Assembly: GCA_905250025.1 (NCBI GenBank)
Contig: CAJNOJ010000279.1
Coordinates: 1 to 64,000, forward strand
DNA length: 64,000 nucleotides
Reading direction: 5' to 3'
From: Adineta ricciae
Lineage: Eukaryota; Rotifera; Eurotatoria; Adinetida; Adinetidae
Part shown: positions 10,390 through 22,522 of the stretch, one piece after another
How positions within the stretch are numbered: position 1 is the stretch's first letter
Layout of the letters: the number at the start of each line of letters is the position of its first letter
Notes under the pieces: generated by a model
Database searches by the model: none
Seen by the model: only the letters and a program-made list of their open reading frames with translations
What the model was told of the DNA's origin: nothing
Translations under genes and position numbers: made by a program

Positions 10390-10806
10390 AGTAGTGATCT
10401 GTGTAACTCACGTAGCTACAGTATTGTGGAAATGCGAGTGAGCCTGTCTATCGTTTTGATACTTTCAATGAGTTGTGAACTCCCTGGAGGCCGGGTTTTC
10501 ATCGACATATTACCTACACATTTACGTTTGATGGATCATCAATATCAATGTAAGACTCCTATATCGTTCGTTCATGTTGATTGTGATATTTATGATGTCA
10601 ACAGAGATATTCTCTTTCTGCTGGGTAGTCGTTTTGTTTCAGGTACCATTTTAGTATTTGATGAATTGTTCAATTGTCCTCACTATGAAAAACATGAATT
10701 TAAAGCGTTGTTCGAACTTGCGATTGGTACCATTGGGTGCTTTTGGTGATATTAATTTACACCCAACGACTGAGAAATGGCCACAGAGAATTCACTTTCA
10801 TAGTTG
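10390..10806 (+). pseudogene. Class I SAM-dependent methyltransferase relic
   Basis: Fragments of a small-molecule or sugar O-methyltransferase of the TylF/Methyltransf_24 type are recognisable in different frames: EPVYRFDTFNEL near 10437-10472, then PISFVHVDCDIYDVNRDILF and GTILVFDELFNCPHYEKHEF in the frame covering about 10480-10740. The final segment (GAFGDINLHPTTEKWP) needs a further frame change near 10715. The D-x-D acidic metal or SAM segment is readable but at least two frameshifts break the gene, and the N-terminal half is absent. Confidence 0.6.
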
Positions 10807-11356
10807 ATTTCGATTAAGTCAACAGCGGACATCACAGAAATACATTGCCCGATGATCTTTATTTTAATTTTTGTTGATGTGTTTTTCTTTTTGTCTTTTA
10901 CATTCTGGTTGATTTCAGTTTACATTAGTTATGAGTATGTTTCTTGAAATGTATATTAAAAAAATACAACGACGCTCTTACTTCATTTATTGATTTTTTT
11001 AAACTCAAAAGAGGCAGTATGCAAAGCTTCCCAATTTACGACCAGTAACTCATTCTCTAATTCACTCTTGTGTAATTGTTTTTCGAGAAATAGCGCGTCA
11101 GAATAGTGGAGAGACTTTTATCGTGAGAGAACATCACGGAACTTACAAGGACAGTCCCCTTGGTGTATAAATCGCTCCAAACAGCCTATCGGAGTTAAAC
11201 ACTCACCCTTTCAGTATGGTATGACTAATCGATTGGTCATGAAGTTTTGACGCATCCACTTCGTTTCCGCTTCATCGATAAAGAATGTCATATTTTTTCC
11301 TATCTTTTCATGTATGTGAAACGTCCATTCAAGCCTGACTTTGATATTACGACAAC
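10807..11356. other. Intergenic region upstream of the myosin gene
   Basis: No coding region is supported. It probably includes the myosin promoter and 5' leader. Confidence 0.4.
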
Positions 11357-14300
11357 ATGTCAACAGTAAGTCGAATATTAGCATTGATACAAAACCTAGT
11401 GGTAAATATTTATGTTTCTAGACTGCGTATATTTGGTTATCACCCGATAGACAGGGTGAATTCGATGTGGAAATTGGTGCTCGTGTCATTGATGTCAATC
11501 AAAATCAATTGAAAGTAGTCGATGATAATGGCAAAGTTTGTAAAATTGTTTATTTGTTAGCTTAACTAATACGAAATATCGTTAGGAACGAACTCTTGTC
11601 AATAATCCAGCGAATTTCAAAAAGATGCACGCTACTTCCTTTACGGACATTCCCGATATGATTCATCTAGGTGATTTGACTGAAGGAGCTATATGTCGTA
11701 ACATTCTATTGCGTTACAATAAGGATAAAATTTATGTAAGTTGACTCTCTAAATTCTTTCCAAGGGAAATAAATGTGCTCATTTCAGACGTATATTGGAT
11801 CGATTTTAATCGCGGTGAATCCATATACACAATTGGATTTGTACAATCAACAGTATTTACGTTCGTATCGAAATCGAAAGTTTGGTGAATTAGAACCGCA
11901 TACTTTTGCGATCGGTGATAATGCTTATCAAAATATGCTCCGTGAACGAACAGATCCGAATGCAAAAGTTAATCAATGTATTATTATTAGGTTCGTAACG
12001 AATAAGTTACAATTGTTGTTCGATTCGAATCTTGATTTATTTCGTTTAGTGGAGAATCGGGTGCTGGAAAGACAGAATCAACAAAACATATTCTTCAATG
12101 TTTAGTGGCTAAAAGTGGAACAAAGAAGAATTCCAATATTGAACAACAAATTCTCGAAGCAAATCCAATTATGGAAGGTACGATGTGGAGAAGAACTTCA
12201 TTGTTTGCTTTCATGATATTCTTTGACATGTAGCATTTGGAAATGCAAAAACAATTCGAAATGATAACAGTAGTCGATTTGGAAAATATATAACAGTGAA
12301 TTTTGATAGTACTGGTGTGATTGCGAATGCTTATGTCGATCAATATTTATTAGAGAAAATTCGTATAGTGTCACAAGTAAATACTATTGTTTGTATCGAG
12401 AGATTCTATTAAAACTTCCCTTCTAGACGAAAGAAGAACGAAATTATCATATATTCTATTGTATATTAGCTGGTTTGGGCAATGAAGAACGGAATAAGTT
12501 GAAATTAACCAAAGCAACTGATTATACATATTTAAACAAAGTAAAATATCGAAAGTCGGGGATGATGTGATCGATATATGGTTTTCTAGAGCACACCGAC
12601 ATGTGATACACGTAATGATGCAGAAGAATGGAAAGCTATTCGACATGCATGCAAAGTTTTGATGTTTACCGACGATGAACTCTTCGAAATCTTACGAATT
12701 TTAGCAGTCGTGTTACATCTTGGAAACATTCAATATGTTGGTAAATATCGAACCAAATTTCTCATGACAACCTTTTCACGACTACAATGTTTCTTTCAGC
12801 ACAAAGCGCAAACGGAATGGATAGTGTGGCCATCAAAGATTCTGAATTGATAGAATTTATTGCGTCATTATTAGGAGTAAGAACTATTATACTAACGTGA
12901 TAGAGATCAACGAATGTTTCTCATTAAGGTGGATGCAAAGCGATTGTCAACTGCATTGATAACGCAAACACTTGAAGTTCAAGAAGGCAAAGTCGCAAGA
13001 GCTTTGAATACATCATCTGCTGTTGATGTTCGAGATGCATTTGTCAAAGGCTTATATGGTCAATTGTTCGAATGGTTAATCGAACGACTTAACATTGCAA
13101 TGAATAATAAAAGCAATGCGAATCGTCAAAATCCATCGGATGGCAAGTTTCGATCCGTCAGTGTTCTCGATATATTTGGCTTCGAGAAATTCGAACAAAA
13201 CAGGTTCGTAGATGTGTCAAAATCGATCACATTCTCATTGTTTAATATCTAGTTTCGAACAATTGTGTATCAATTGTACAAATGAAGAATTGCAACAGTT
13301 TTTCGTTCATCATGTCTTCAAACTTGAACAAGTAAGGCACGGAAAGTAGCATGAATGATTCGTTGAATAAAATATTCTAGGCTGAATACGAGAAAGAAGG
13401 TGTCAACTGGAAGGAAATCACATTTATTGACAATCAGGATATTATTGATCTGTTAACACATGGTCAAATGAGTATTATCTCTATGATTGACGAAGAAATG
13501 ATTGTGCCACAAGGTACCGATCAAACTCTATATGTTAAACTTCAACAACAACATGGAAACAATAAACATTTCATTAGCGAATCATCACGACAGTCACTTC
13601 TGTTCGGTGTGAAACATCTTGCCGGTCCTGTTTCATACGATTGTCTTAGTAAGTGATCCATCTAACTTGCAAAGTACATTCCACCATCAGATCTCGACTA
13701 ATTTTAGATTTTCTTGAGAAAAATCGAGATACATTCAGTAATGATTTGAAGCATGTCTTGGCGAAAAGCAATAATCGTTTGATCAAAGCGATATTTCCGA
13801 TTGAATCGTTGAATCTGGTAAGTTTTCGATACTGATCTCGCAGATAACTGATTGTAAATCGATTCAGGATGATAAAAAACGCAAACCATCATTAGTAGCA
13901 CAATTTCGTAAATCTGTCGAAGTTCTTCTCAGTGCTCTTCGACAATGTGAACCATTCTTCATTCGTTGTATTAAACCAAATGAATTCAAAGCTACCCACG
14001 TATGTATCGAACTTATTCGGGCGGAGATAAATCTTTTCTTTCGATAGAATTTCGATCGAGAACGTGTCGTTCAACAACTTCGGTATTCCGGTATGATGGA
14101 GACAATCAACATCCGTCGAATCGGTTATCCTATCCGTCATGATTTCAATGAATTTGTGCATCGTTATGCTTCAATCGCACCATCTCTCGGACGTATGCAA
14201 AAAAAAGGCCGAAGCACGTGATGATCGCAATGATCAACGTACAATTGTGGCGAAGATTTGCGAAATTGCATTAGTTGGTCAAGATTATCAAATTGGAAAG

Positions 14301-17300
14301 AATAAAGTCTTTTTGAAAGATGAACATGATGCGATGTTAGAACAAGCAAGACAAAAAGTACTTGCTGATAGTATTTTAGTATTGCAAAAGGCCGTGCGTC
14401 GATATTATGCACAACGACAATTTGAACGAGCAAAGAAACTCGCCAAATGGCTACAACAATCCTGGCTATGTTACGCTGAACGACGTGCCTATTGTGAAGT
14501 AAAACTTATCTTGTTGTTCGATTAAGACTGACTAGATAGAATTTCTTTCGTGTAGATGCGTTTGGGTTTTCGACGTTTGCAAGTATTATATGTGACACAA
14601 CATATTGATGAAAATCAAAAACCATACATCGAAACAGTTCCTCCTATTCAAGTCTGAATATATATTCTGAAATAAGATGATCTTCTATCGTTGGTATAAT
14701 ATAGACGTTGGCAAAAGATTATGTAGCACGAAAAAATACGAAGCTTCGACCAAAAGCTTTCAGTATTCTACAAGAAAGAGTCGTACAAACTTGGCGTGAT
14801 GTTCGACATAAACAGCCACGTGTTGACATTGCCAATGCTCATGATAAACGAGCAGGCACATCACGACGTTATGGACGCGATGCGGATGATGTTGAAGATG
14901 GTGCAGCAGGAGTAAGTCGAAAGATTTTTTGCACATGTTCATATTTTGAAAATCTGCGATTTAACCTCAGACACAACGTGCATTAGAACCAAAGCCTGAT
15001 CCGTTTAAGAGTGATGTTTCAAGAAATTCTTTTGAAGAATTCGCTGCCAAGTATTTTCAACATGGTTATGACGCGAAGCATACAAGAACTGAAATTATTC
15101 GACCACTTCTTGATCTCAAATCAGGTGTTGATCAAAAAGTAAAACAATTCTGTTCGGTTTCGAATTCTTTTCTATTCATTCGTTACTTTTTCTCCAGGCA
15201 GCTGTGGCTACATTTCAGATGATCATGAAGTTTATGGATGATAAAGAAGATATCACGTCACCAACACCGACAAGTTCGAAAAATGACGAGGAAAATCAAC
15301 GTTTAGAATCACAAGACGATATCATTGTACCTGAACTTTATTCATTAATTGCTCAACAGCACCAAATGAAAGTTGAAAAAGAGGATGACCCGTACGAAAG
15401 GGTAAGGTTATCTGGTTCGTATTTGCTTCACTTTTGATTTTGATCTATCTTTTGTAGAAGAACAGCAAAGATAATGGTGCATTCAACAAAAAATTAGCTT
15501 ACTTGGAAGAACGATTAAAAAAAGAAAATCCGTTTATCGAAGATCGACATTTAACACCCTTAGAAAAGATACAAATGATTACCATGTTAGGCATTGTCCG
15601 ACCTCGACTAAGGTATTTCATACAACGAATAGTTCTGATCGATATGTAATCGAAATTGTTTTGTTCAGAGATGAAATTCTTTGTCAGATCTGTAAGCAAT
15701 TGAATGATCATCCAGCTCCACGAAAAAAACCAAGTGGGAATGCAGAAAAAGCTGAACAACGTGAAAGTTCATTGAAGCGAGGATGGTTTCTTCTATGTAT
15801 ATGTTTATACACATTCCCACCTAGTTCGATTGTAAGTTATTTGATGACGAATCGCATTGACAATCCATGGGAATGTCTTCGGGTTATTTAGTTAGTTCGA
15901 TTTCTTCGAAATTTTATCCAAAATAGTCCATCTAACGTCTCGAAGGTTGCCGAGTTTGCTTTGGAACGATCATATAAAAACGGCAGCCGATATGAACCGT
16001 TGAGTATGGAAGAAATCGATGCAATTCAACAAGGATCATCCATACAAATTAGTGCACAGATCATTTTTGGCGAAGAACAAAGATATGTTCGTTGCGATCC
16101 GGCGACGACAGCCGAAGAGGTTTGTTTAGAACTCGCTCGACATTTGAATATCAAATCAACATTTGGATGGTCACTATTTGCTGTATGTCAATCAGAAGTG
16201 TGTAGTTGTCTTTGATTTTCTCCGAAAGAAATCACTTTGGACATTGTAAGGATGTACGCTTGGCGGCTGTGCCGATTTAGCGTGGTGTAGCTCGGCNNNN
16301 NNNNNNNNNNNNNNNNNNNNNNNNNNNNNNNNNNNNNNNNNNNNNNNNNNNNNNNNNNNNNNNNNNNNNNNNNNNNNNNNNNNNNNNNNNNNNNNNCTCC
16401 GAAAGAAATCACTTTGGACATTTTCGGGATGTTCTCTTGGATTAAATAATGATCATATATTCGACACATCATCTCGATTGAAAATGGAACAATTGCGTAA
16501 GGGTGGAGATCCACGAGATATCGAAGTTAGATATATCTTTTGTAAACAACTGTTTGCTCCATGGGAAAATCTCGATGAAGATCCAATCGCTATAGATTTG
16601 ATCTATGACCAAATTATCAACGGTAAATCCTAACAATCATTTTTCGTCATTGAAAACTATGTCTTTATGATGTCATAATAGGTATTCGTTTGAATACTTA
16701 TGTTTATGGTGATAATTACGACCCAGTCGAATTTATTTTACTTGCTGTTCAACATTATTATATAACGTATGGAAAAGATGTTGAACCGGAGAAAATGAAA
16801 CGGCTCATTCTGGACATAATGCCAACATCGCCAGGAAATCTATTGAATAATGATGGTAAGGAAAGTACAAGTGAAAAAGAAATCGAAGCATCCGTTCAAG
16901 TTGCTATCCAGCAAGATGTTGACGTGAGTTGAATTCATCTTCAAAATCGAATCGATCATTTCGATTTTCATTTTAGTTCAAACGTGTTGTCAAACGTTTG
17001 AAACAAAAATACAAAAGTCGTGATCAAATCAAACGTGAAATTAAAAAAGATGTTATTGTTTATGCACAAGAAAGATGGCCAGTGACCTTCTCTCGTGTTT
17101 TTGAAATTTATATGCTTTCCGGATCGTTGATTGGTGAAATTCCCATCGCGAGTATTTCCATTGGAAAAGATAAGATTCGTCTTTTTATCGATGATAAGTT
17201 GATATTACTTGGTGAAGTTAATTATTCTGAAATAACTGAAATTATTTGTGATCAGTAATTTTGACACGAATGAGAGAAGAAGTTTTGAGTTTTTCTTTTG

Positions 17301-19733
17301 TTTTTAGTGATCCTGTTCTGAATTATTATCATTATACTCTGCAAACAGTGTATGGTGATTATACTTTTACATTACCAAGTAAATTCTTTTCGATATATTT
17401 CCATTCGAATGTACAATTTGACATATACGTGTATAGTGAGTGCAGATCTCGGAATTTTGATCAATCAGATTCATAAGAACCTGAAGGATCGCTCGAAATT
17501 AGCTATTGCTCAAAACGATTATAAACCAGCGAGTAAGTACATCGTAACAATCACTCAATTTCTTTGATCATCATATCTATTCCATTGATTAGAACGTGGC
17601 GCAGGCAAACTAGAATTACTCCGTGGTGACATCATTGTTCTCGACGAAGAAAGTAAGAAAAATATAGAATCAGGTATGATGACTGGTATAAACGATCGAA
17701 CAAATCAGGAAGGTGAATTTCCTGCCGATGTTGTCTATACTATTCCATGTACAAGCAAACCCGACTCGAAAATTTTAGTAAGAACACTTCCATTTCAACT
17801 TTTGTATTCGATCAACATTGCTTCATTTAGCATGGACTTGTTTTACATGTTATGAACCGTGCTGTAAACTTGAATCAAGAATATGAACCACAAACGCACT
17901 TTAACCTACATACGCTACAAGCGTATGCAGAGAAATACTTTCGGTCGAAGAAAATCACTGCATGGCAATATGAATCAAAAGAAATCAAGGGACCATTATT
18001 GCAGCGTTTTGATGGCGAGACTGCATTGTCACATCAAGCTGTGCAGATGTTTCGTGCTGTTATGGCGTATGCAAACATGTCTCCGCAAGATCGAAAGACG
18101 ATTCAACAGAGTCATTTGGATAGTATATTTGATTATGTATTTGAAAAAAATGTAAGTTTCAGATGAGAATAGTAGAAATTGATGATTGAGAAAGAAAAAC
18201 AAATGTTTAGAAAGTATTGAAAGAAGAATTGTACTGTCAATTGATTAAACAATTAACATTCTGTCAAGACATGAGAATTGAAGCACGTATCTGGGAATTG
18301 TTATGGCTTTTGACAGGTGTTCTCGTACCGGGCAAAGTTCTTTTCCATCATGTGGCACTATTTCTTCGTTCAAGTTCGAATCCCACGGCATCGGAGTGTT
18401 ATAATCGTATTCAGAAGATTCAAAAGTAAATTTTCTTTTCTCAAATAATTAAATCATTTTCATTTGTATAGACAAGGTGAACGTGAACGTGGTCCGCATA
18501 TCATTGAATGTAATGCAAATATCAATCGGGTGCAAATTCGACAATATGTTCATTTTCCTAATGGTTACGAACAAGATTTTGTTGTTGACTCAACGACAAA
18601 AGCCAGCGAATTAGTTGCGGATATCTGTCGAGAACTCAAATTTCTGTCGAACTCAGTCATGGGACTTTCATTGTATCTAGAAACGAACAAAAAAGGTTAG
18701 ATTCACCTACTGAACTTCCTAAAATTACACTCATTCATTCATAGAAATCAGCATACCGAATAATAAGTACTTCTTCGATTTTCTCACTCAACTTCGTGGA
18801 CATGATAAGGGTAAGTAATGTATGTCATTGATTTGGTTCATGTATGGTTAGTATTTTTGCAGAGGAACTGCATTATAAGATACATTTTCGTCGAAAACTT
18901 TGGATTGATATCATACCGGGTGAAGATAAACAAGCGGATGCATTCATTCATTTCTATCAAGAAAGAGACAATTACTTATTGGGCTTACATAAACTAGAAG
19001 TCGATGAAGCGGCTAATTTAGCTGCTCTATTGGGTAGAGCTGATCGTGCTGGTAAAGGCGCTCCTGAGTAAATGAAAATGAGAAAAATATTACAATTCTG
19101 ATCGATGCTTTCTTTCGTTCAGAGCAAATTTGACACAGTTTGTTCCGGGATATTTGATCAAATCGATTTCACAATCTGAATGGTCCAAGGTAGATAAACA
19201 AAAACGTCGATATTTAGGTTCACTAATTCGATTGCTTGCTTAGAAAATCTATACTGCTGCATCGAGTAACCTTCGAGAAGTTAATGACGATGAAGCCAAG
19301 ATTCGCTTTTTGAAACATGTTGACAGCTGGCCAACTTACGGAACAGCAATGTTTCCAATCAAAGTAAGTTCAATGATGAACTGACTATTCTCCTCACTCT
19401 CGTTTAGAATGAAACCGAAGCCGAATTTCCTGAAGATATCTATATCTGTATCAATCAAAACGGTGTTAGCATTTTAGACGCTGTTACAAAGGTAAGACTA
19501 AACATTCGATAATATGCAATTAAGTTCTCTGATCATAGGAATTTGTGGCGATATATCCGTATTACAACTTGAATTTCAATTCTAATGCGATTTCGTTGTT
19601 TCTCGAAGTGCGTATGGGACATTCGTCGAAGAAATTCACATTCGATACCGAAATTGGCGATCTCATTGGTGACTTAATTGATAACTACATGAAAGTAGCT
19701 GATAACGAAGACAAACACGATGATAAACAATAA
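11357..19733 (+). CDS. MYO7: Unconventional myosin, class VII type (motor-IQ-MyTH4-FERM-SH3-MyTH4-FERM), about 36 exons
   Basis: A short first exon (11357-11365) and then roughly 35 exons joined by 49-65 bp GT-AG introns in consistent phase give a protein of about 2,000 residues. The motor has the P-loop [11 protein letters not shown], switch [12 protein letters not shown] and switch [14 protein letters not shown]. Then come degenerate IQ motifs, a MyTH4 domain (exons from 14971), FERM 1, an SH3 ([14 protein letters not shown] ... [13 protein letters not shown]), a second MyTH4 ([21 protein letters not shown]) and a C-terminal FERM ending near [11 protein letters not shown]. This order and the segment matches are those of myosin VIIa, an actin motor of stereocilia and microvilli; myosin XV is a weaker alternative. 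Two defects interrupt it: an eight-A run at 14199-14206 shifts the frame by +1, and a 100-N gap (16297-16396) removes part of FERM 1. Both look technical. Confidence 0.9.
16220..16422. other. Assembly gap (100 N) flanked by a 26 bp duplication
   Basis: Positions 16297-16396 are N. The 26 bases at 16220-16245 recur at 16397-16422 on the far side. The 51 bases 16246-16296 before the gap are GC-rich and do not fit the FERM reading frame. This points to a mis-resolved local join inside a myosin exon or intron. Confidence 0.8.
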
Positions 19734-20730
19734 TTCAATATCTATAACAAGACTAACATTAAATACGCGTATTTTCTAATCCTATCTTTAAAGAAAAATA
19801 TGAATCATCACAAGGCGTATGACCATCAGAACTGAGACACAATGAAAAATACATCTCGGATGTTTTATTCTACAAACCAATGATATGGCTATTCTGAGCA
19901 AGATAAAGGTCGATAAATGATTGCACTTATTGTTGAAAGGCTGCTAGAAAGAAAACTCTTTTCAACAATTAATGAGTGTTCCGATGCAAAAACTAAAGAC
20001 ATCCGTCTTTTTGTATGATTATGATGATCGACATGATCACATTCTATCAGGAAGAGCTTAGCGGTAGTGCAGAACATAACTTATGACTAAATTAGAGTTC
20101 ATTCACTTTCTGAATAACAGTTCATGTGTGAGCTGCAGATACTACACTCTTCCAACAATCATAGATGTATACAAATGGCAGTGGCTATCGACAATATTCT
20201 CTGAGAAAACATCATCACAAAACAATAAGAGATTATATCATTCTGATAGAATAGATAGATTTTTGTATTCAAACAATTATTCTCATTCACACTATCGAAA
20301 ATGATTATTCTTAGCAGTTATTCAGTTGAGCGTAAACCGAACGTTTTTCTTATCAAAAACGACAATAAGAATGCTATATTTTCTTATGTGATATTTGTTT
20401 TTTGTTTTCTTTTTTCATTCGCACATGTACTTATCTATGTATTCATTTCGGTCGACAAAAAAGTCTTTTATCTGTTGCTTTTTTCCTAGTACTCATTCTT
20501 TTAAAGTTCATAGCCAATGCAATTATTCACGAAAACTGCTATCACTGGTGGATACTCTGTACACGTCGCGATACGTGAATGAAAAAAACCCTGTTGTACG
20601 TGATCAAAGTATATATAAACACGATAATTTTTGTGACACTTTTATGTGAAATATTATTTGCCTTCTCAATACTATCGATCGAATATATGTGAATTCTCTT
20701 CGTTTTGACATTATTTTAGAAGTATTTCAA
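19734..20730. other. Intergenic region with a TATA-like sequence
   Basis: No gene supported. TATATAAAC at about 20611-20619 and a possible 3' splice site just before 20720 suggest a promoter, and perhaps a 5' UTR intron, for the P-loop protein gene. Confidence 0.4.
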
Positions 20731-22290
20731 ATGGAACCAGTTACTACCAACGAGATGAAACATCGACACATACCAGATAATAATCGATCTCACAATGACA
20801 ACCGAAATGCTCCAGAACCTGAAATTAGAGTAGAAAATCCAAATGACGGAGCACTTTCTGGTTTATCAAAAGGAAGCATCATAAGCATTGTGTTATTTGT
20901 CGTAGGTTGTTTCATTTATCTTGCACCCAAAGACGTATCGTGTTCAATGGAAAACGCTGAAAACCGAGATTTTGAAAGGTATTACGGTCTCGGTGGACAA
21001 ACGAATCCGTTTACGAAAGCTACTGCTGATGATTGTCAATCGGACATTATCTATCGGCCAGCATTACCTCAAGGAATCTTACAATCAGACAACTCAGCAA
21101 GTTCATTTCTAACACTAGCACCCTATGGGACCGGCAAAACACTCATACGATGTAAATACAATCAAACGTTATCACCTACAAAATACTTTCCTGTTTTAAT
21201 ATTGAATAAACAAATTAGTGGATATCTAGAAACATTCGTTAAGAAAATCGAAACGAACACGACTGTATGTCGAGAGAAGAACTGTTTAAAAGATTGGACA
21301 GAAAATGAGTACGGTCAATTACTTTTATCGTCATTAGTTACAAGATTTATCGAAGTATTTCCCAAAATGTCGAATACAGAATTACAGCCATTATTCGAAC
21401 TTTCCATCGAAAAGCAGATGCGACTAATCACAACTATTATTTCCTACTACAGCGCAGTAGGGACAGTTGAATTGGAAACTTTCGTTAATAGAATTCTCGG
21501 TACCAAGTATAAAACCAACGAAATTCAACATCAATATATGGAAAAAGGTGTCGCTTACAACGAGAAACTATATACTCATTTCATAAACGAAGCAAATCGA
21601 CTTTTAGCTCTTGATCCAAATCCTACACGTATTCGTTTGCTATACGGTGTTATCGCTGGTCAACAAGTCAAAAACCAGTTTGAGAATATACAGTTAGAAG
21701 AAAATATTTTTAATGATTTACGTGAATTAACATTATTTTTCCGAGACAAATTACACCGAATACCTGTGTTTATCATCGATGGAATTGATGAAAACGAGTA
21801 TTTCTTTCAAAATAATAAACCAAATAAAGATTCATTAGAAGCATTTTGTCGGACATCCGTTTCGAACCAAATTATCACACAAGTCATGGCAAATAATTTC
21901 CATCTATCCATGTTTTACCCTAAAATCGGTGACTTTAAAATCGAGGATGCGATTGGGAGAGTCGATAAATTCCCTGTTTATGAAATCAAATGGACAAAAA
22001 ACTCGTTATTTAACTACGCTGATTATGTTCTCAGACATATGAACGAAAAAGCGTCATATGATCGTTGTAAATCATTACCAAATTTTGAAACACTGGTTAA
22101 TTATTCGGATAAATCTATACCTAAATACATCGACCGGCTCAAAACACCGAGAATGCTCCATTACTTCATACAAGAGCTCATTATACAAATGAACAACGAT
22201 GCACGACACGCTTCCAAACCGTTTATTGCAACGGTTGAGAACGTTGTCCATGCCTATGCTAATGCTGAAAAGCGTTTTGTGAAGAATTGA
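20731..22290 (+). CDS. Single-pass membrane P-loop NTPase (STAND/KAP-like), intronless
   Basis: The first ATG of the frame gives 519 residues in one exon. A polar N-terminal tail of about 46 residues is followed by one hydrophobic helix (IISIVLFVVGCFIYL, residues ~50-64). A P-loop domain follows: Walker A TLAPYGTGKTLIR near residue 138 and a Walker B-like VFIIDGIDENEYF near residue 352. The C-terminal part is helical. Asp-Glu after a hydrophobic strand is typical of STAND or KAP-type NTPases. The domain carries N-x-T/S sites (NQTL, NTTV) and paired cysteines (CREKNC), which raises the possibility that the NTPase faces the lumen, as torsins do. I do not recognise a named orthologue. Lack of introns next to an intron-rich myosin gene is notable. 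Confidence 0.65.
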   Translation: MEPVTTNEMKHRHIPDNNRSHNDNRNAPEPEIRVENPNDGALSGLSKGSIISIVLFVVGCFIYLAPKDVSCSMENAENRDFERYYGLGGQTNPFTKATADDCQSDIIYRPALPQGILQSDNSASSFLTLAPYGTGKTLIRCKYNQTLSPTKYFPVLILNKQISGYLETFVKKIETNTTVCREKNCLKDWTENEYGQLLLSSLVTRFIEVFPKMSNTELQPLFELSIEKQMRLITTIISYYSAVGTVELETFVNRILGTKYKTNEIQHQYMEKGVAYNEKLYTHFINEANRLLALDPNPTRIRLLYGVIAGQQVKNQFENIQLEENIFNDLRELTLFFRDKLHRIPVFIIDGIDENEYFFQNNKPNKDSLEAFCRTSVSNQIITQVMANNFHLSMFYPKIGDFKIEDAIGRVDKFPVYEIKWTKNSLFNYADYVLRHMNEKASYDRCKSLPNFETLVNYSDKSIPKYIDRLKTPRMLHYFIQELIIQMNNDARHASKPFIATVENVVHAYANAEKRFVKN

Positions 22291-22522
22291 TCCGATGTGG
22301 CATTTAGCTCTAGAGAAAATAGAACTCTTTTTTTTTCTACCGGAAATACATTTTAGATGAATAGATTATTTATTTACTGATTTGAAAAGCAACTAATTGC
22401 GAATAAAACATAACTCAGTTTGCGTGAGGAAGTTAAAGAAAGGTAAAGCAGTTAATTCAATATTAAACACTCTAATCTAGAGAGAAAGAGAGGTAAAACT
22501 TATTTCATTAGTCATTATTAAA
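22291..22522. other. Short spacer
   Basis: AT-rich, with no coding content. It separates two genes read in the same direction. Confidence 0.4.

Noticed and set aside
11150..11222. Possible 5S rRNA-like wording (cggagttaaacact)
   Set aside because: Only a short resemblance; internal control boxes and the rest of a 120-base 5S gene are not there.
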